64,000 nucleotides of DNA from Flaviramulus_B aquimarinus (GTDB lineage Bacteria > Bacteroidota > Bacteroidia > Flavobacteriales > Flavobacteriaceae), in assembly GCF_039543205.1 (NCBI RefSeq), contig NZ_BAABJH010000001.1:1178001-1242000 (forward strand). Reading direction: 5' to 3'. Of this stretch, positions 42,317 through 51,705 are shown in pieces. Both the position numbers and the translations under genes were made by a program. Position 1 is the first letter of the stretch; each line of letters begins with the position of its first letter. The notes under the pieces are model-generated. The model ran no database searches. It had not been told where the DNA came from and saw nothing but the letters and a program-made list of their open reading frames with translations.

Positions 42317-43656
42317 CTGTTAAAAGTTAATCGCTTGGCAGATTTTACATTGCTAAACTTAGCATTTTGATACACCAAGTCACCATTTAAAAATGTATGG
42401 GTAACTCTGGATTTAAAAGTAGCACCTTCAAAAGGTGACCATCCACATTTATATAAAATATTATCTTTTGTTACGGTCCAAGGGTTATTTAAATCTACTA
42501 AAACCAAATCGGCAAAATAGCCTTCTTTGATAAACCCTCGTCTTGACACTTGAAATAAAATAGCGGGATTATGGCACATTTTTTCTACCACTTTCTCTAA
42601 AGATATTTTTCCTTTATGGTACATTTCCAACATAGCCGGCAAAGCGTGTTGCACCAACGGCCCTCCAGAAGGCGCACTGGTATAAACATTTTCTTTTTCT
42701 TCTTTAGTATGCGGTGCATGGTCTGTTGCAATAACATCTATTCTATCATCTAAAAGGGCTTTCCACAACTGGTCTCTATCGGCTTTGGTTTTCACTGCTG
42801 GGTTCCATTTTATAAAGGTTCCTTTTTTATCATAGTCTTCATCGGAAAACCACAAATGATGGATGCAAACTTCAGCAGTAATTTTTTTATCTTTTAAAGG
42901 TATTTTATTGGTAAACAAATTTGTTTCCTTTCCTGTTGACAAATGGAAGACATGTAATCTTGCTCCTGTTTTTTTTGCTAATTCAATGGCTTTTGAAGAC
43001 GACAAATAACACGCTTCTTCACTTCTTATAATTGGATGATATTTAATAGGGATATCATCTCCAAATTTATCAAAATGTTTTTTATAGTTCTTTTTTATAG
43101 TGCCTTCATCTTCACAATGCACCGAAATAAGCATATTGGTGCTTTTAAAAATATTTTCTAAAACCTTTGGGTCGTCTACCAACATATTACCTGTTGATGA
43201 GCCTAAAAACAATTTTAAGCCTGCAACTTGGTTAACATCCAGTTTTAAAATTTCTTCTAAATTATCATTTGTTCCACCAAACATAAAAGAATAATTAGCT
43301 GAAGATGTTTTAGCTGCAATTTCAAATTTTTCTTCTAGCTTTTCTATTGTGGTGGTTTGCGGATTGGTATTTGGCATTTCAATAAACGATGTTATTCCAC
43401 CAGCAATAGCCGCTTTAGATTCGGTTTCAATATTTGCCTTATGTGTTAATCCAGGTTCTCTAAAATGTACTTGATCGTCTATAGCTCCTGGCAAAATGTA
43501 TTTGCCTTCGGCATCAAAAACCAACACATCAGCAGATTTTGCACTTATGGACGCTCCTATTTGTTTTATATATTCGCCTTCAATTAATATATCGCTGCTA
43601 AAAACAGTTCCTTCATTTACTATTTTTGCATTTTTTATAAGTGTTGTCTTCTTCAT
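42313..43656 (-). CDS. pyrC: Dihydroorotase-family amidohydrolase with Gln for the first metal His
   Basis: A 447-residue cyclic amidohydrolase of the type I dihydroorotase group, which would close the pyrimidine ring from carbamoyl-aspartate. The normal D-x-H-x-H-x-R motif reads D-D-Q62-V-H64-F-R, so the first metal ligand is Gln. Other expected elements are present: EMPNTNPQT, SVHCEDEG, HVFHLSTG and VIATDHAPHT. It is likely active with altered metal binding, or it is a dihydroorotase-like paralogue; the sequence cannot decide. It starts 8 bp after the glycosyltransferase gene and is coupled to the DUF4296 gene. Confidence 0.83.
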   Translation of the reverse strand: MKKTTLIKNAKIVNEGTVFSSDILIEGEYIKQIGASISAKSADVLVFDAEGKYILPGAIDDQVHFREPGLTHKANIETESKAAIAGGITSFIEMPNTNPQTTTIEKLEEKFEIAAKTSSANYSFMFGGTNDNLEEILKLDVNQVAGLKLFLGSSTGNMLVDDPKVLENIFKSTNMLISVHCEDEGTIKKNYKKHFDKFGDDIPIKYHPIIRSEEACYLSSSKAIELAKKTGARLHVFHLSTGKETNLFTNKIPLKDKKITAEVCIHHLWFSDEDYDKKGTFIKWNPAVKTKADRDQLWKALLDDRIDVIATDHAPHTKEEKENVYTSAPSGGPLVQHALPAMLEMYHKGKISLEKVVEKMCHNPAILFQVSRRGFIKEGYFADLVLVDLNNPWTVTKDNILYKCGWSPFEGATFKSRVTHTFLNGDLVYQNAKFSNVKSAKRLTFNR

Positions 43657-43664
43657 TTACCGTT

Positions 43665-44387
43665 CTACTTTTTAAATAAACTCTTCAGCTTCATTGAAAT
43701 AACTCCAAAAATAGCTTCAGAAATAATTCCTGTATTTAATTTAGATTCTCCTCGTGTTCTATCCGTAAATATAACTGGAACTTCTATAATTTTAAACTTT
43801 TTTAAATAGGCCTTAAACTTCATTTCTATTTGAAAGGCATAACCTATAAATTTAACAGCATTTAAATCTATGGATTCTAGCACTTTCTTTTTATAACATA
43901 CAAATCCGGCAGTGGTATCATGAATTTTCATCCCTGTAATTAAACGCACGTATTTTGATGCGCCATAAGACATGAGCACCCGAGCCATTGGCCAATTAAC
44001 CACATTAACCCCTGTTTTATATCTAGAGCCTATGGCCATATCTGCCCCATCAATATGACATGCATTGTAAAGTTTAATCAAATCTTTTGGGTTATGCGAA
44101 AAATCGGCGTCCATTTCAAAAATATAACTGTATTTTTTTTCTATGCTCCATTTAAATCCATGAATATATGCTGTTCCTAAACCCGATTTTTCTTTTCGGA
44201 TTTCTAAAAATAATCGATTTGGGAAATCGTCTTGAAGTTCTTTTACTTTTAATGCCGTTAAATCTGGTGAGTTATCATCTACAACAAGAATATGAATGGT
44301 ATCAGATTCAGAAAACACGGCTCTAATAATAGCTTCAATGTTTTCTATTTCGTTATATGTTGGAATAATTACAACCGTTTCCTGCAT
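43665..44387 (-). CDS. Polyprenol-phosphate mannosyltransferase-like GT2 enzyme
   Basis: A 240-residue family 2 glycosyltransferase. The N-terminus VVIIPTYNEIENIEAII, the DDNSPD motif and the DxD-like EMDADFSHNP match dolichol-phosphate mannose synthase and its bacterial relatives, which make sugar-linked polyprenol phosphates. The membrane-facing C-terminal region is short, and no transmembrane helix pair is seen. It is the first gene of the leftward operon with pyrC and DUF4296, with a -7 promoter element about 35 bp upstream. Confidence 0.9.
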   Translation of the reverse strand: MQETVVIIPTYNEIENIEAIIRAVFSESDTIHILVVDDNSPDLTALKVKELQDDFPNRLFLEIRKEKSGLGTAYIHGFKWSIEKKYSYIFEMDADFSHNPKDLIKLYNACHIDGADMAIGSRYKTGVNVVNWPMARVLMSYGASKYVRLITGMKIHDTTAGFVCYKKKVLESIDLNAVKFIGYAFQIEMKFKAYLKKFKIIEVPVIFTDRTRGESKLNTGIISEAIFGVISMKLKSLFKK

Positions 44388-44421
44388 ATTGCCTTTAAAT
44401 AAACCTTCAATTAGTTTTTAG

Positions 44422-44429
44422 CAAATGTA
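44422..44429 (-). promoter_or_regulatory. Candidate -7 promoter element of the GT2-pyrC-DUF4296 operon
   Basis: The minus strand reads TACATTTG, an exact TANNTTTG match, 35 bp before the GT2 start. Confidence 0.5.
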
Positions 44430-44506
44430 CATTAATAAGTGTTTATTTATTTTAAATATTTCTTAATAATACACCACTATATTAAAAATTATAATAATTT
44501 TATCCC

Positions 44507-45154
44507 ATGCTTCGTAATATTATTTCAAACGAATTATTTACTGTTTTAATTGTCATAGGCTTAGTCATTGTAGCTATTGCCAAATTAACAGACCCTAAGC
44601 GTTTTGATGATTTTATAATTGTTTTAGGAAACACTAAATACCTTAAGATTTATTCTAAAGACCAAAAATTTTTCGATAAGTTTGATGGTTTGCTATTTAG
44701 TAATTTAATCCTTTCTTTATCTGTATTCTGTTTTATTATTTATCAATACTTAACGGAATCTAATCAAGTTTCAATTAACACCATGTTTAAGTTAGCCTTT
44801 GGAATTGGTGTTTTCATACTTATAAAAGTACTTATTGAACGTTTAATTGGAAGTCTTTTTGAAATTGATAGTCTCATAGACCAATACCTCTTTCAGAAAA
44901 TAAGCTACAAAAACTTTTTAGGAATTTTACTACTGCCAATAAACGCTTTATTACTGTTTAGTTTTCAGCCAACATTGCCTATAATCTACCTCATGATTAT
45001 TTTATTGTTAATTGTAAATATAATTGGCCTAATTAGTTCATTTAAAACACATCAAAGTTTAATAAAAACCAACTTGTTTTATTTTATTTTGTATCTTTGC
45101 GCTCTTGAAATCGCACCCTATGTCATTTTGTATAAGGTGTTTGTTACCAAATAA
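44507..45154 (+). CDS. DUF4271 membrane protein
   Basis: A 215-residue integral membrane protein with about five hydrophobic segments. The N-terminal part ANDPKRF-like (KLTDPKRFDDFIIV) and the FDKFDGLLFSNLILSL region match DUF4271, found in Bacteroidota beside the uroporphyrinogen-III synthase gene, as here. The function is unknown; the constant neighbour suggests a link to tetrapyrrole synthesis or just an old gene order. It ends 21 bp before the hemD-type gene. Confidence 0.82.
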   Translation: MLRNIISNELFTVLIVIGLVIVAIAKLTDPKRFDDFIIVLGNTKYLKIYSKDQKFFDKFDGLLFSNLILSLSVFCFIIYQYLTESNQVSINTMFKLAFGIGVFILIKVLIERLIGSLFEIDSLIDQYLFQKISYKNFLGILLLPINALLLFSFQPTLPIIYLMIILLLIVNIIGLISSFKTHQSLIKTNLFYFILYLCALEIAPYVILYKVFVTK

Positions 45155-45175
45155 CGAAAAATACTACTTGCGCTT

Positions 45176-45925
45176 ATGAAAGTGAAAACCATTTTAGTAT
45201 CTCAGCCAGAACCTAAAATAGAGAACTCGCCTTACTTCGATTTACAGGAGAAACAACGCGTAAAAATAGATTTTAGACCTTTTATTCATGTAGAAGGTGT
45301 ATCTGCTAAAGAGATTAGACATCAAAAAATTGATTTAAATAATTATACAGCTATTATTTTAACCAGTAGAAATGCGGTAGACCATTTTTTTAGAATTGCA
45401 GAAGAAATGCGTTTTAAAGTTCCAGACTCTATGAAATATTTTTGTCAGTCTGAAGCTGTTGCCTACTATCTTCAAAAATATGTGGTGTATAGAAAGCGTA
45501 AAATCTATGTTGGAAAACGTACGTTTGCGGAACTTTCGCCATTAATAAAGAAATATAAGGACGAAAAATTCCTGTTACCCAATACAGATAAAGTAAAGTC
45601 TGCAGTTCCTAATACTTTAAACGCTTTAGGTGTAGATTGGAAACAGGCTACATTTTATAAAACTGTAGTTAGCGATTTATCGGATTTAGCTAATGTATAC
45701 TATGATGTATTAGTGTTTTTTAGCCCTTCTGGGATAGAATCATTATTTAAAAACTTTCCAGATTTTAAGCAAAACGAAACACGCATTGCTGTTTTTGGAA
45801 ATACAACTATTAAAGCTGTTGAGGAAAAAGGCTTACGTGTAGATATTGCTGCTCCAACTCCTGAAACACCATCAATGACTATGGCGTTGCAAAAATATAT
45901 TGAAAAGGCCAATAAAGGAAAATAA
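45176..45925 (+). CDS. hemD: Uroporphyrinogen-III synthase family protein
   Basis: A 249-residue protein of the HemD fold, which closes hydroxymethylbilane to uroporphyrinogen III. The start KVKTILVSQPEP, the TSRNAVDHFF motif and FFSPSGIESLFKN with VFGNTTIKAVEEKGLRVD are typical. It is paired with the DUF4271 gene and followed by a bidirectional terminator. Sequence divergence in this family is great, so the assignment rests on motif order. Confidence 0.87.
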   Translation: MKVKTILVSQPEPKIENSPYFDLQEKQRVKIDFRPFIHVEGVSAKEIRHQKIDLNNYTAIILTSRNAVDHFFRIAEEMRFKVPDSMKYFCQSEAVAYYLQKYVVYRKRKIYVGKRTFAELSPLIKKYKDEKFLLPNTDKVKSAVPNTLNALGVDWKQATFYKTVVSDLSDLANVYYDVLVFFSPSGIESLFKNFPDFKQNETRIAVFGNTTIKAVEEKGLRVDIAAPTPETPSMTMALQKYIEKANKGK

Positions 45926-45943
45926 GTTTTTTGAAATAAAATT

Positions 45944-45977
45944 AAAAAGGGATGATTTTAAAATCATCCCTTTTTTT
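45944..45977. terminator. Bidirectional terminator between hemD and pckA
   Basis: A 13-bp stem (AAAAA plus GGGATGAT, paired with ATCATCCC plus TTTTT) with a 6-nt loop runs into further T residues. It ends both the rightward hemD-type gene and the leftward pckA. Confidence 0.85.
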
Positions 45978-45981
45978 GTTT

Positions 45982-47598
45982 TTAAAACGCATAACGCTGA
46001 GGACCGCCACGTCTAATTTCTTCACTACAATGGTCTTCAAACTTTTTAAAGTTTTCACGAAATGCATTGGTTAATTTAAAGGCCATGGTATAATAAGCTT
46101 CATCATCATTCCATGTTGCTCTAGGACTTAAAACGCTAGTTGGGACGCCAGGGCATGTTCTAGGTTGTGCCACTCCAAAAACCGAATGTATATGGTAGTC
46201 ATCATAATTATACAATCCTAAATGACCATCTAAAACTGCATTAATCATGGCGCGAGTATATTTTAATTTCATTCTAGTACCAACACCGTAAGGACCGCCT
46301 GTCCAACCCGTATTTATCAACCAAACATTAACACCAGCCTCAGTCATCTTTTTACTTAGCATTTCAGCATATTTAGAAGGGTGTAATGGCATAAACGGCG
46401 CTCCAAAACATGCCGAAAACGATGGTTGTGGTTCTTTTACTCCTGCTTCAGTCCCTGCCACTTTAGCGGTATAACCAGAAATAAAATGGTAGGCTGCTTG
46501 ACTTGGAGTTAACTTAGATATTGGAGGTATTACTCCAAAAGCATCGGCTGTTAAAAAGAATATGTTTTTTGGGTTTTTCCCCATAGATGGGACTTGTATA
46601 TTTTCAATATGATGAATTGGATAACTAACACGTGTATTTTGGGTAATAGATATATCTTCAAAATCTACATGACCAGATGCATCTAAAATCACATTTTCAA
46701 GAATAGCGCCTTTTTTAATGGCATCAAATATTTCAGGTTCATTGTCTCTTGATAAATTTATCACTTTGGCATAACAACCTCCTTCAAAATTAAAAATGGT
46801 ATTTTCTTTGGTCCAACCATGTTCATCATCACCAATTAAACTTCTGTTTGGATCTGTAGAAAGTGTTGTTTTGCCAGTACCTGAAAGACCAAAAAACACA
46901 GCGGTATCACCTTCTTTTCCAACATTGGCACTACAGTGCATGGGTAAAGTGTCCTTAAATACTGGAAGGATGAAGTTTAAAGCGGAAAAAATCCCTTTTT
47001 TAATTTCACCTGTATAACCAGTACCTCCAATCAACGCTATTTTTTTTGTGAAATTTAAAATGGCAAAATTATGCTGACGCGTACCATCTGCATCTGGAAT
47101 AGCCATAAAACCTGGCGCATTAACAACGGTCCATTCTGGAGAAAAACTTTCCAGTTCTTCATCTGTAGGACGTAAAAACATATTATAGGCAAACTGATTA
47201 CTCCAAGGATATTCATTAATAACGCGAATACTCAGTTTGTAATCATCATCTGCGCAGGCATAACTATCTCTAACAAAAATTTCTTTGTCTGATAAATAAT
47301 CGACAACCTTGTTATAGAGTTTATCAAATTGATCAACTTCAAAAGGAATATTGATATTACCCCACCATATTTTATCTTTGGTAATGGCATCTTTAACTAT
47401 AAATCTATCCTTAGGAGAACGGCCTGTAAACTCACCTGTATTAACAGCCAGAGCACCAGAAGAAGCTTCAATGCCCAATCCTTTTTCAATGGAAATATCA
47501 TGTAATGCCTCTGGTGATAATTGATAATTAACTTTGGCATTTTTTATGCCATACCGCTCTAACGAAATCGTTTTCGTAACCTGACTATAGTTTTCCAT
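45982..47598 (-). CDS. pckA: Phosphoenolpyruvate carboxykinase (ATP)
   Basis: The ATP-dependent enzyme that converts oxaloacetate to phosphoenolpyruvate, the entry step to gluconeogenesis. The kinase P-loop is GLSGTGKTTLS, followed by GDDEHGW; the PCK-specific FTGRSPKDRFIV and the metal-binding HCSANVG segments are present. At 538 residues it has normal length. It is transcribed leftward as a single gene. Confidence 0.97.
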   Translation of the reverse strand: MENYSQVTKTISLERYGIKNAKVNYQLSPEALHDISIEKGLGIEASSGALAVNTGEFTGRSPKDRFIVKDAITKDKIWWGNINIPFEVDQFDKLYNKVVDYLSDKEIFVRDSYACADDDYKLSIRVINEYPWSNQFAYNMFLRPTDEELESFSPEWTVVNAPGFMAIPDADGTRQHNFAILNFTKKIALIGGTGYTGEIKKGIFSALNFILPVFKDTLPMHCSANVGKEGDTAVFFGLSGTGKTTLSTDPNRSLIGDDEHGWTKENTIFNFEGGCYAKVINLSRDNEPEIFDAIKKGAILENVILDASGHVDFEDISITQNTRVSYPIHHIENIQVPSMGKNPKNIFFLTADAFGVIPPISKLTPSQAAYHFISGYTAKVAGTEAGVKEPQPSFSACFGAPFMPLHPSKYAEMLSKKMTEAGVNVWLINTGWTGGPYGVGTRMKLKYTRAMINAVLDGHLGLYNYDDYHIHSVFGVAQPRTCPGVPTSVLSPRATWNDDEAYYTMAFKLTNAFRENFKKFEDHCSEEIRRGGPQRYAF

Positions 47599-47658
47599 AA
47601 TTTGATATAAAATTATTTATAATGCAAAATAAAGACAATTATTTCAAGTATCCTTAAT

Positions 47659-48057
47659 TTAATTTCCTTTTTTAGATGAAATATTCAAAAAATCGACAAA
47701 CATAAAACTCCATGCCAATATAAACGATAAACCGCCAATTGGTGTTACAAAACCAATCGACTTGAAATCGAAAGTTGTTAAGGTATTTGTTGCCAATCCG
47801 TAAATAGAGCCGGAAAAAAACAATACACCTAATATCACTAAGTAATACATCACTTTTTTTGTTTTTGGTTGAATTAAAGATGTTGTGCCAAGAAACAGCA
47901 ATAAAATAGCATGGTACATTTGGTAACGAACACCGGTTTCAAAAGCCTGTTGGTTCTCTAGCGTAATCAGTTGTTTTAAGCCATGTGCCCCAAAAGCACC
48001 TAAAATGATACTTACTATCCCTAAGATCGATGCTGTAATTAAAATCTTTTTAGTCAT
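47659..48057 (-). CDS. DUF423 membrane protein
   Basis: A 132-residue membrane protein with four hydrophobic segments. The signature LGAFGAHGLKQ and GVRYQMYHAILLLFLG belongs to DUF423 (YgdD-like) inner-membrane proteins of unknown function. It lies about 60 bp downstream of nothing else on its strand and is divergent from the saccharopine dehydrogenase gene. Confidence 0.9.
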   Translation of the reverse strand: MTKKILITASILGIVSIILGAFGAHGLKQLITLENQQAFETGVRYQMYHAILLLFLGTTSLIQPKTKKVMYYLVILGVLFFSGSIYGLATNTLTTFDFKSIGFVTPIGGLSFILAWSFMFVDFLNISSKKGN

Positions 48058-48167
48058 ATTTTTTAAATTATTCGTAACAAATACTTTTAATATTTATTAA
48101 TTTCGTAAAATCAAATGCTATTTAGCACTTTGAAAGTATAAAACAAAATTACTCAACAAAACCCAAT

Positions 48168-49532
48168 ATGCGAAAGATTTTAATCATTGGTTCTGGAAAA
48201 TCAGCATCTTACCTTCTTAAATACTTGTTAGATAAATCTATAACAGAAAGTCTATTTATTACTGTTGCCGATTTAAATATTGAAAATGCACAAAGATTAA
48301 TTGGTAACCATCAGAACGCAAAAGCCATGACTTTGGATGTTTTTGATGACCATTCTCGTGTTGAAGCCATTAAAAGTGCAGATATAGTCGTGTCGATGCT
48401 TCCTGCCCGTTTTCACATAGAAGTCGCAAAAAATTGTATTTCATTAAAAAAGCACATGGTTACTGCATCGTACGTCAGTCCAGAAATGCAAGCCTTAGAT
48501 GAAGACGCTAAAGCAAATGGACTCATACTCATGAATGAAATTGGGGTAGATCCAGGCATAGACCACATGAGTGCTATGCAAGTTTTAGATCGCATAAGAG
48601 ATCAAGGTGGCACTATTATTTTATTTGAATCCTTTACAGGAGGTTTGGTTGCTCCCGAAAGCGACAATAACTTATGGAACTATAAGTTTACTTGGAACCC
48701 CAGAAATGTTGTTGTTGCTGGTCAAGGTAGTGCTGCCAAATTTTTACAAGAAGGGGCCTATAAATACATCCCTTATAACCGTTTATTTAGGCGCACTGAG
48801 TTTTTGGACATTGATGGTTTTGGACATTTTGAAGCCTATGCCAATCGAGATTCTTTAAAGTATCAAAGTGTTTATGGTTTAGATAATATTAAAACACTAT
48901 ACCGAGGTACCATGCGTCGTGTAGGTTTCAGTAGAGCTTGGAATATATTTGTAATCTTGGGCATGACCGACGACAGCTATACCATAGATGATAGCGAAAA
49001 CATGAGTTATCGCGATTTTGTTAATGCTTTTTTACCTTACAGTCCTTCAGATTCTGTAGAATTGAAGTTAAGACATGCTCTAAAAATTGATCAAGATGAC
49101 ATTGTTTGGGACAAGCTTGTTGAACTCGATATTTTTAATGGAAAAAAACGTGTTGAACTCAAAAAAGCAACACCTGCACAAATTCTTCAAAAAATATTGA
49201 TGGACAGCTGGACACTTACTAAAGATGACAAAGACATGATTGTCATGTACCACAAATTTGGTTACGAAAAAGATGGAAAACAGTACCAGATAGATGCGAA
49301 TATGGTTGTGCTTGGCGATGACCACACCTATACAGCTATGGCAAAAACAGTAGGATTACCAGTTGCTATAGCTACACTTGCCATATTAAATGGAAAAATA
49401 AAAACTCCTGGTGTACAAATTCCTATTACGAAAGAAGTGTATCAACCTATTTTACAAGAACTCGAAACCTTTGGTATTATTTTCAACGAAAAAGAAGTGC
49501 CTTATTTAGGCTATAATCCTTTAAATAATTAG
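48168..49532 (+). CDS. Saccharopine dehydrogenase (glutamate-forming type)
   Basis: A 454-residue NAD(P)-dependent enzyme. The Rossmann loop GSGKSASYLLKYL lies at the N-terminus. The segments TASYVSPEMQALDEDAK and MNEIGVDPGIDHMSAMQVLDRI match the LYS9/AASS C-terminal type, which interconverts saccharopine with glutamate and aminoadipate semialdehyde. The next gene is an Lrp-type regulator. Together with glutaryl-CoA dehydrogenase at 22107 this suggests lysine degradation; this is inferred. Confidence 0.9.
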   Translation: MRKILIIGSGKSASYLLKYLLDKSITESLFITVADLNIENAQRLIGNHQNAKAMTLDVFDDHSRVEAIKSADIVVSMLPARFHIEVAKNCISLKKHMVTASYVSPEMQALDEDAKANGLILMNEIGVDPGIDHMSAMQVLDRIRDQGGTIILFESFTGGLVAPESDNNLWNYKFTWNPRNVVVAGQGSAAKFLQEGAYKYIPYNRLFRRTEFLDIDGFGHFEAYANRDSLKYQSVYGLDNIKTLYRGTMRRVGFSRAWNIFVILGMTDDSYTIDDSENMSYRDFVNAFLPYSPSDSVELKLRHALKIDQDDIVWDKLVELDIFNGKKRVELKKATPAQILQKILMDSWTLTKDDKDMIVMYHKFGYEKDGKQYQIDANMVVLGDDHTYTAMAKTVGLPVAIATLAILNGKIKTPGVQIPITKEVYQPILQELETFGIIFNEKEVPYLGYNPLNN

Positions 49533-49616
49533 TTTTTGGGCGCCAGTTGGCGGGTAAGTTTAGTTTCAATTTAAAAGCAAATGATTATTTTTATGTTTTA
49601 GATTAAAACATAGATA

Positions 49617-50087
49617 ATGAAACTAAACCAGAAAACCATAACCATAGACGGCATCGATAAAAAAATACTACGGGCCTTAACAACCGATGCCAGAACACCC
49701 ATTTTAGAAATTGCTCGTAATGTTGGTATTTCTGGAGCAGCCATACATCAACGTTTACGTAAACTTGAAAAATCTAAACTCATTTCTGGCTCTCAATTTA
49801 TTATAAACCCTAAAGTTTTAGGGTATTCTACAATGGCTTTTGTTGGCATATACCTTGATAAAGCAGCAAACACTGATGATGTTATTCGAGCCTTAAAAAA
49901 ACTCCCTGAAGTTTTAGAATGCCATTACACTACGGGAGTTTATAGTGTTTTTATTAAACTTCTTAGTAAAGATAATGTACATTTAATGCATTTACTAAGT
50001 CATAATATTCAAACTATTTCAGGAGTTTTAAGAACTGAATCTCTTATTTCTTTAGAACAACAAATTAATAGACAAATTAAAATTTAG
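49617..50087 (+). CDS. Lrp/AsnC-family regulator
   Basis: A 156-residue feast/famine regulator. The N-terminal helix-turn-helix (DKKILRALTTDARTPILEIARNVGISGAAIHQRLRKLEKSKLI) is followed by a RAM ligand-binding domain (about 70-150), with VLECHYTTGVYSVFIKLLSKD. Its place 84 bp after saccharopine dehydrogenase suggests lysine or a related amino acid as its effector; this is inferred. Confidence 0.93.
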   Translation: MKLNQKTITIDGIDKKILRALTTDARTPILEIARNVGISGAAIHQRLRKLEKSKLISGSQFIINPKVLGYSTMAFVGIYLDKAANTDDVIRALKKLPEVLECHYTTGVYSVFIKLLSKDNVHLMHLLSHNIQTISGVLRTESLISLEQQINRQIKI

Positions 50088-50096
50088 TTGAAATAC

Positions 50097-50131
50097 AAAA
50101 CCCAAGCAAAGATATAGTTGCTTGGGTTTTT
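50097..50131. terminator. Bidirectional terminator between the Lrp gene and glyS
   Basis: A perfect 13-bp stem (50097-50109 with 50118-50130), with an 8-nt loop and T-rich flanks, serves the rightward Lrp gene and probably glyS on the other strand. Confidence 0.85.
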
Positions 50132-50139
50132 CTTTATGA

Positions 50140-50161
50140 AATTCCTGCTTCTACAGGAATT
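50140..50161. repeat. Small dispersed palindrome next to the glyS stop
   Basis: An 8-bp stem AATTCCTG paired with CAGGAATT around a CTTCTA loop. It ends 2 bp before the glyS stop codon and matches the pattern of the copies at 7497-7523 and 17512-17531. Confidence 0.55.
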
Positions 50162-50163
50162 GG

Positions 50164-51705
50164 TTACATCTTCATCAACCAAGAACGCACATCTACTTCT
50201 TGCTTAATCATATTACGCAAGTCTTCTATTTTAACACGTTGTTGTTCCATAGAATCTCTATGGCGTATAGTAACGGTATTATCTTCTTTAGTGTCATGAT
50301 CTACGGTAATACAAAATGGTGTCCCATTAGCATCTTGTCTTCTATAACGTCTACCAACAGCATCCTTTTCGTCATAAATCACATTAAAATCCCATTTCAA
50401 TTCCTCCACAATTTGTTTTGCTATTTCTGGCAATCCATCTTTTTTAACCAATGGTAAAATAGCTGCTTTTACTGGTGCTAAAACACTTGGTAATTTTAAA
50501 ACTGTTCTTGTTGTTCCATTTTCAAGAGCTTCTTCTTGTAAAGCATTAGAGAATACAGCTAAAAACATGCGATCTAAACCAATAGATGTTTCTAAAACAT
50601 ACGGCACATAACTTTTATTTTCTTCGTGGTCAAAATATTGTAATTTCTTTCCAGAAAATTCTTCATGTGCTTTTAAATCAAAATCGGTTCTTGAATGTAT
50701 ACCTTCTAATTCCTTAAAGCCAAATGGAAATTTAAATTCAATATCAGCAGCTGCATCAGCATAATGAGCTAATTTTTCGTGGTCATGAAAACGATAATTT
50801 TCTGCACCCATTCCTAAGGATAAATGCCATTTCATTCTAGTTTCCTTCCAATGTTTATACCATTTGCCTTGTGTTCCTGGCTTTATAAAAAATTGCATTT
50901 CCATTTGCTCAAACTCTCGCATTCTAAAAATAAACTGTCTAGCAACAATTTCATTTCTAAAGGCTTTTCCTGTTTGAGCAATACCAAACGGAATCTTCAT
51001 ACGTCCCGTTTTTTGTACATTCAAAAAATTAACAAAAATACCTTGGGCTGTTTCTGGGCGTAAATATAAATCCATTGCAGATTCGGCAGAAGCCCCCAAC
51101 TTAGTACCAAACATAAGGTTAAACTGCTTAACATCGGTCCAGTTTTTACTTCCTGTTAGTGGGTCAGCAATTTCTAATTCTTCAATAAGCGCTTTTACAT
51201 CGGCTAAATCTTCATTTTCAAGAGATTTTCCCATTCTGGCAAGAATGGTATTTATCTTTTCTTGATAGCCAACAACACGTCCGTTTGTAGATAAAAATTC
51301 TTCTTTATTAAAGGCATCACCAAAACGTTTTGCCGCTTTTTTTACTTCTTTTTCAATTTTGGTTTCAATTTTAGCACAATAATCTTCAATTAAAACATCG
51401 GCTCTATAGCGCTTTTTTGAGTCTTTATTATCAATTAAAGGATCGTTAAACGCATCTACGTGCCCTGAGGCTTTCCATGTGGTTGGGTGCATAAAAATTG
51501 CAGCATCAATCCCTACAATATTTTCATTCATTTGCACCATGGCTTTCCACCAATAGTCGCGTATGTTTTTCTTTAATTCTGCACCGTTTTGCGCGTAGTC
51601 ATAAACTGCGCTTAAACCATCATATATTTCGCTGCTCTGGAATACATATCCGTATTCCTTTGCATGCGATATTACCTTCTTAAATTTATCGTCTTGATTT
51701 GCCAT
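50164..51705 (-). CDS. glyS: Glycine--tRNA ligase
   Basis: A class II synthetase of the single-chain dimeric type. The motif 2-like FNEI-type stretch is GKAFRNEIVARQFIFRMREFEQME, motif 3 includes ETSIGLDRMFLAVF, and the N-terminus KKVISHAKEYGYVFQSSEIYDG is typical. I place the start at the ATG at 51705 (MANQDDK), giving 513 residues; the frame is open further to an ATG at 51762, but those 19 residues are unlike the family. It is transcribed alone. Confidence 0.96.
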   Translation of the reverse strand: MANQDDKFKKVISHAKEYGYVFQSSEIYDGLSAVYDYAQNGAELKKNIRDYWWKAMVQMNENIVGIDAAIFMHPTTWKASGHVDAFNDPLIDNKDSKKRYRADVLIEDYCAKIETKIEKEVKKAAKRFGDAFNKEEFLSTNGRVVGYQEKINTILARMGKSLENEDLADVKALIEELEIADPLTGSKNWTDVKQFNLMFGTKLGASAESAMDLYLRPETAQGIFVNFLNVQKTGRMKIPFGIAQTGKAFRNEIVARQFIFRMREFEQMEMQFFIKPGTQGKWYKHWKETRMKWHLSLGMGAENYRFHDHEKLAHYADAAADIEFKFPFGFKELEGIHSRTDFDLKAHEEFSGKKLQYFDHEENKSYVPYVLETSIGLDRMFLAVFSNALQEEALENGTTRTVLKLPSVLAPVKAAILPLVKKDGLPEIAKQIVEELKWDFNVIYDEKDAVGRRYRRQDANGTPFCITVDHDTKEDNTVTIRHRDSMEQQRVKIEDLRNMIKQEVDVRSWLMKM

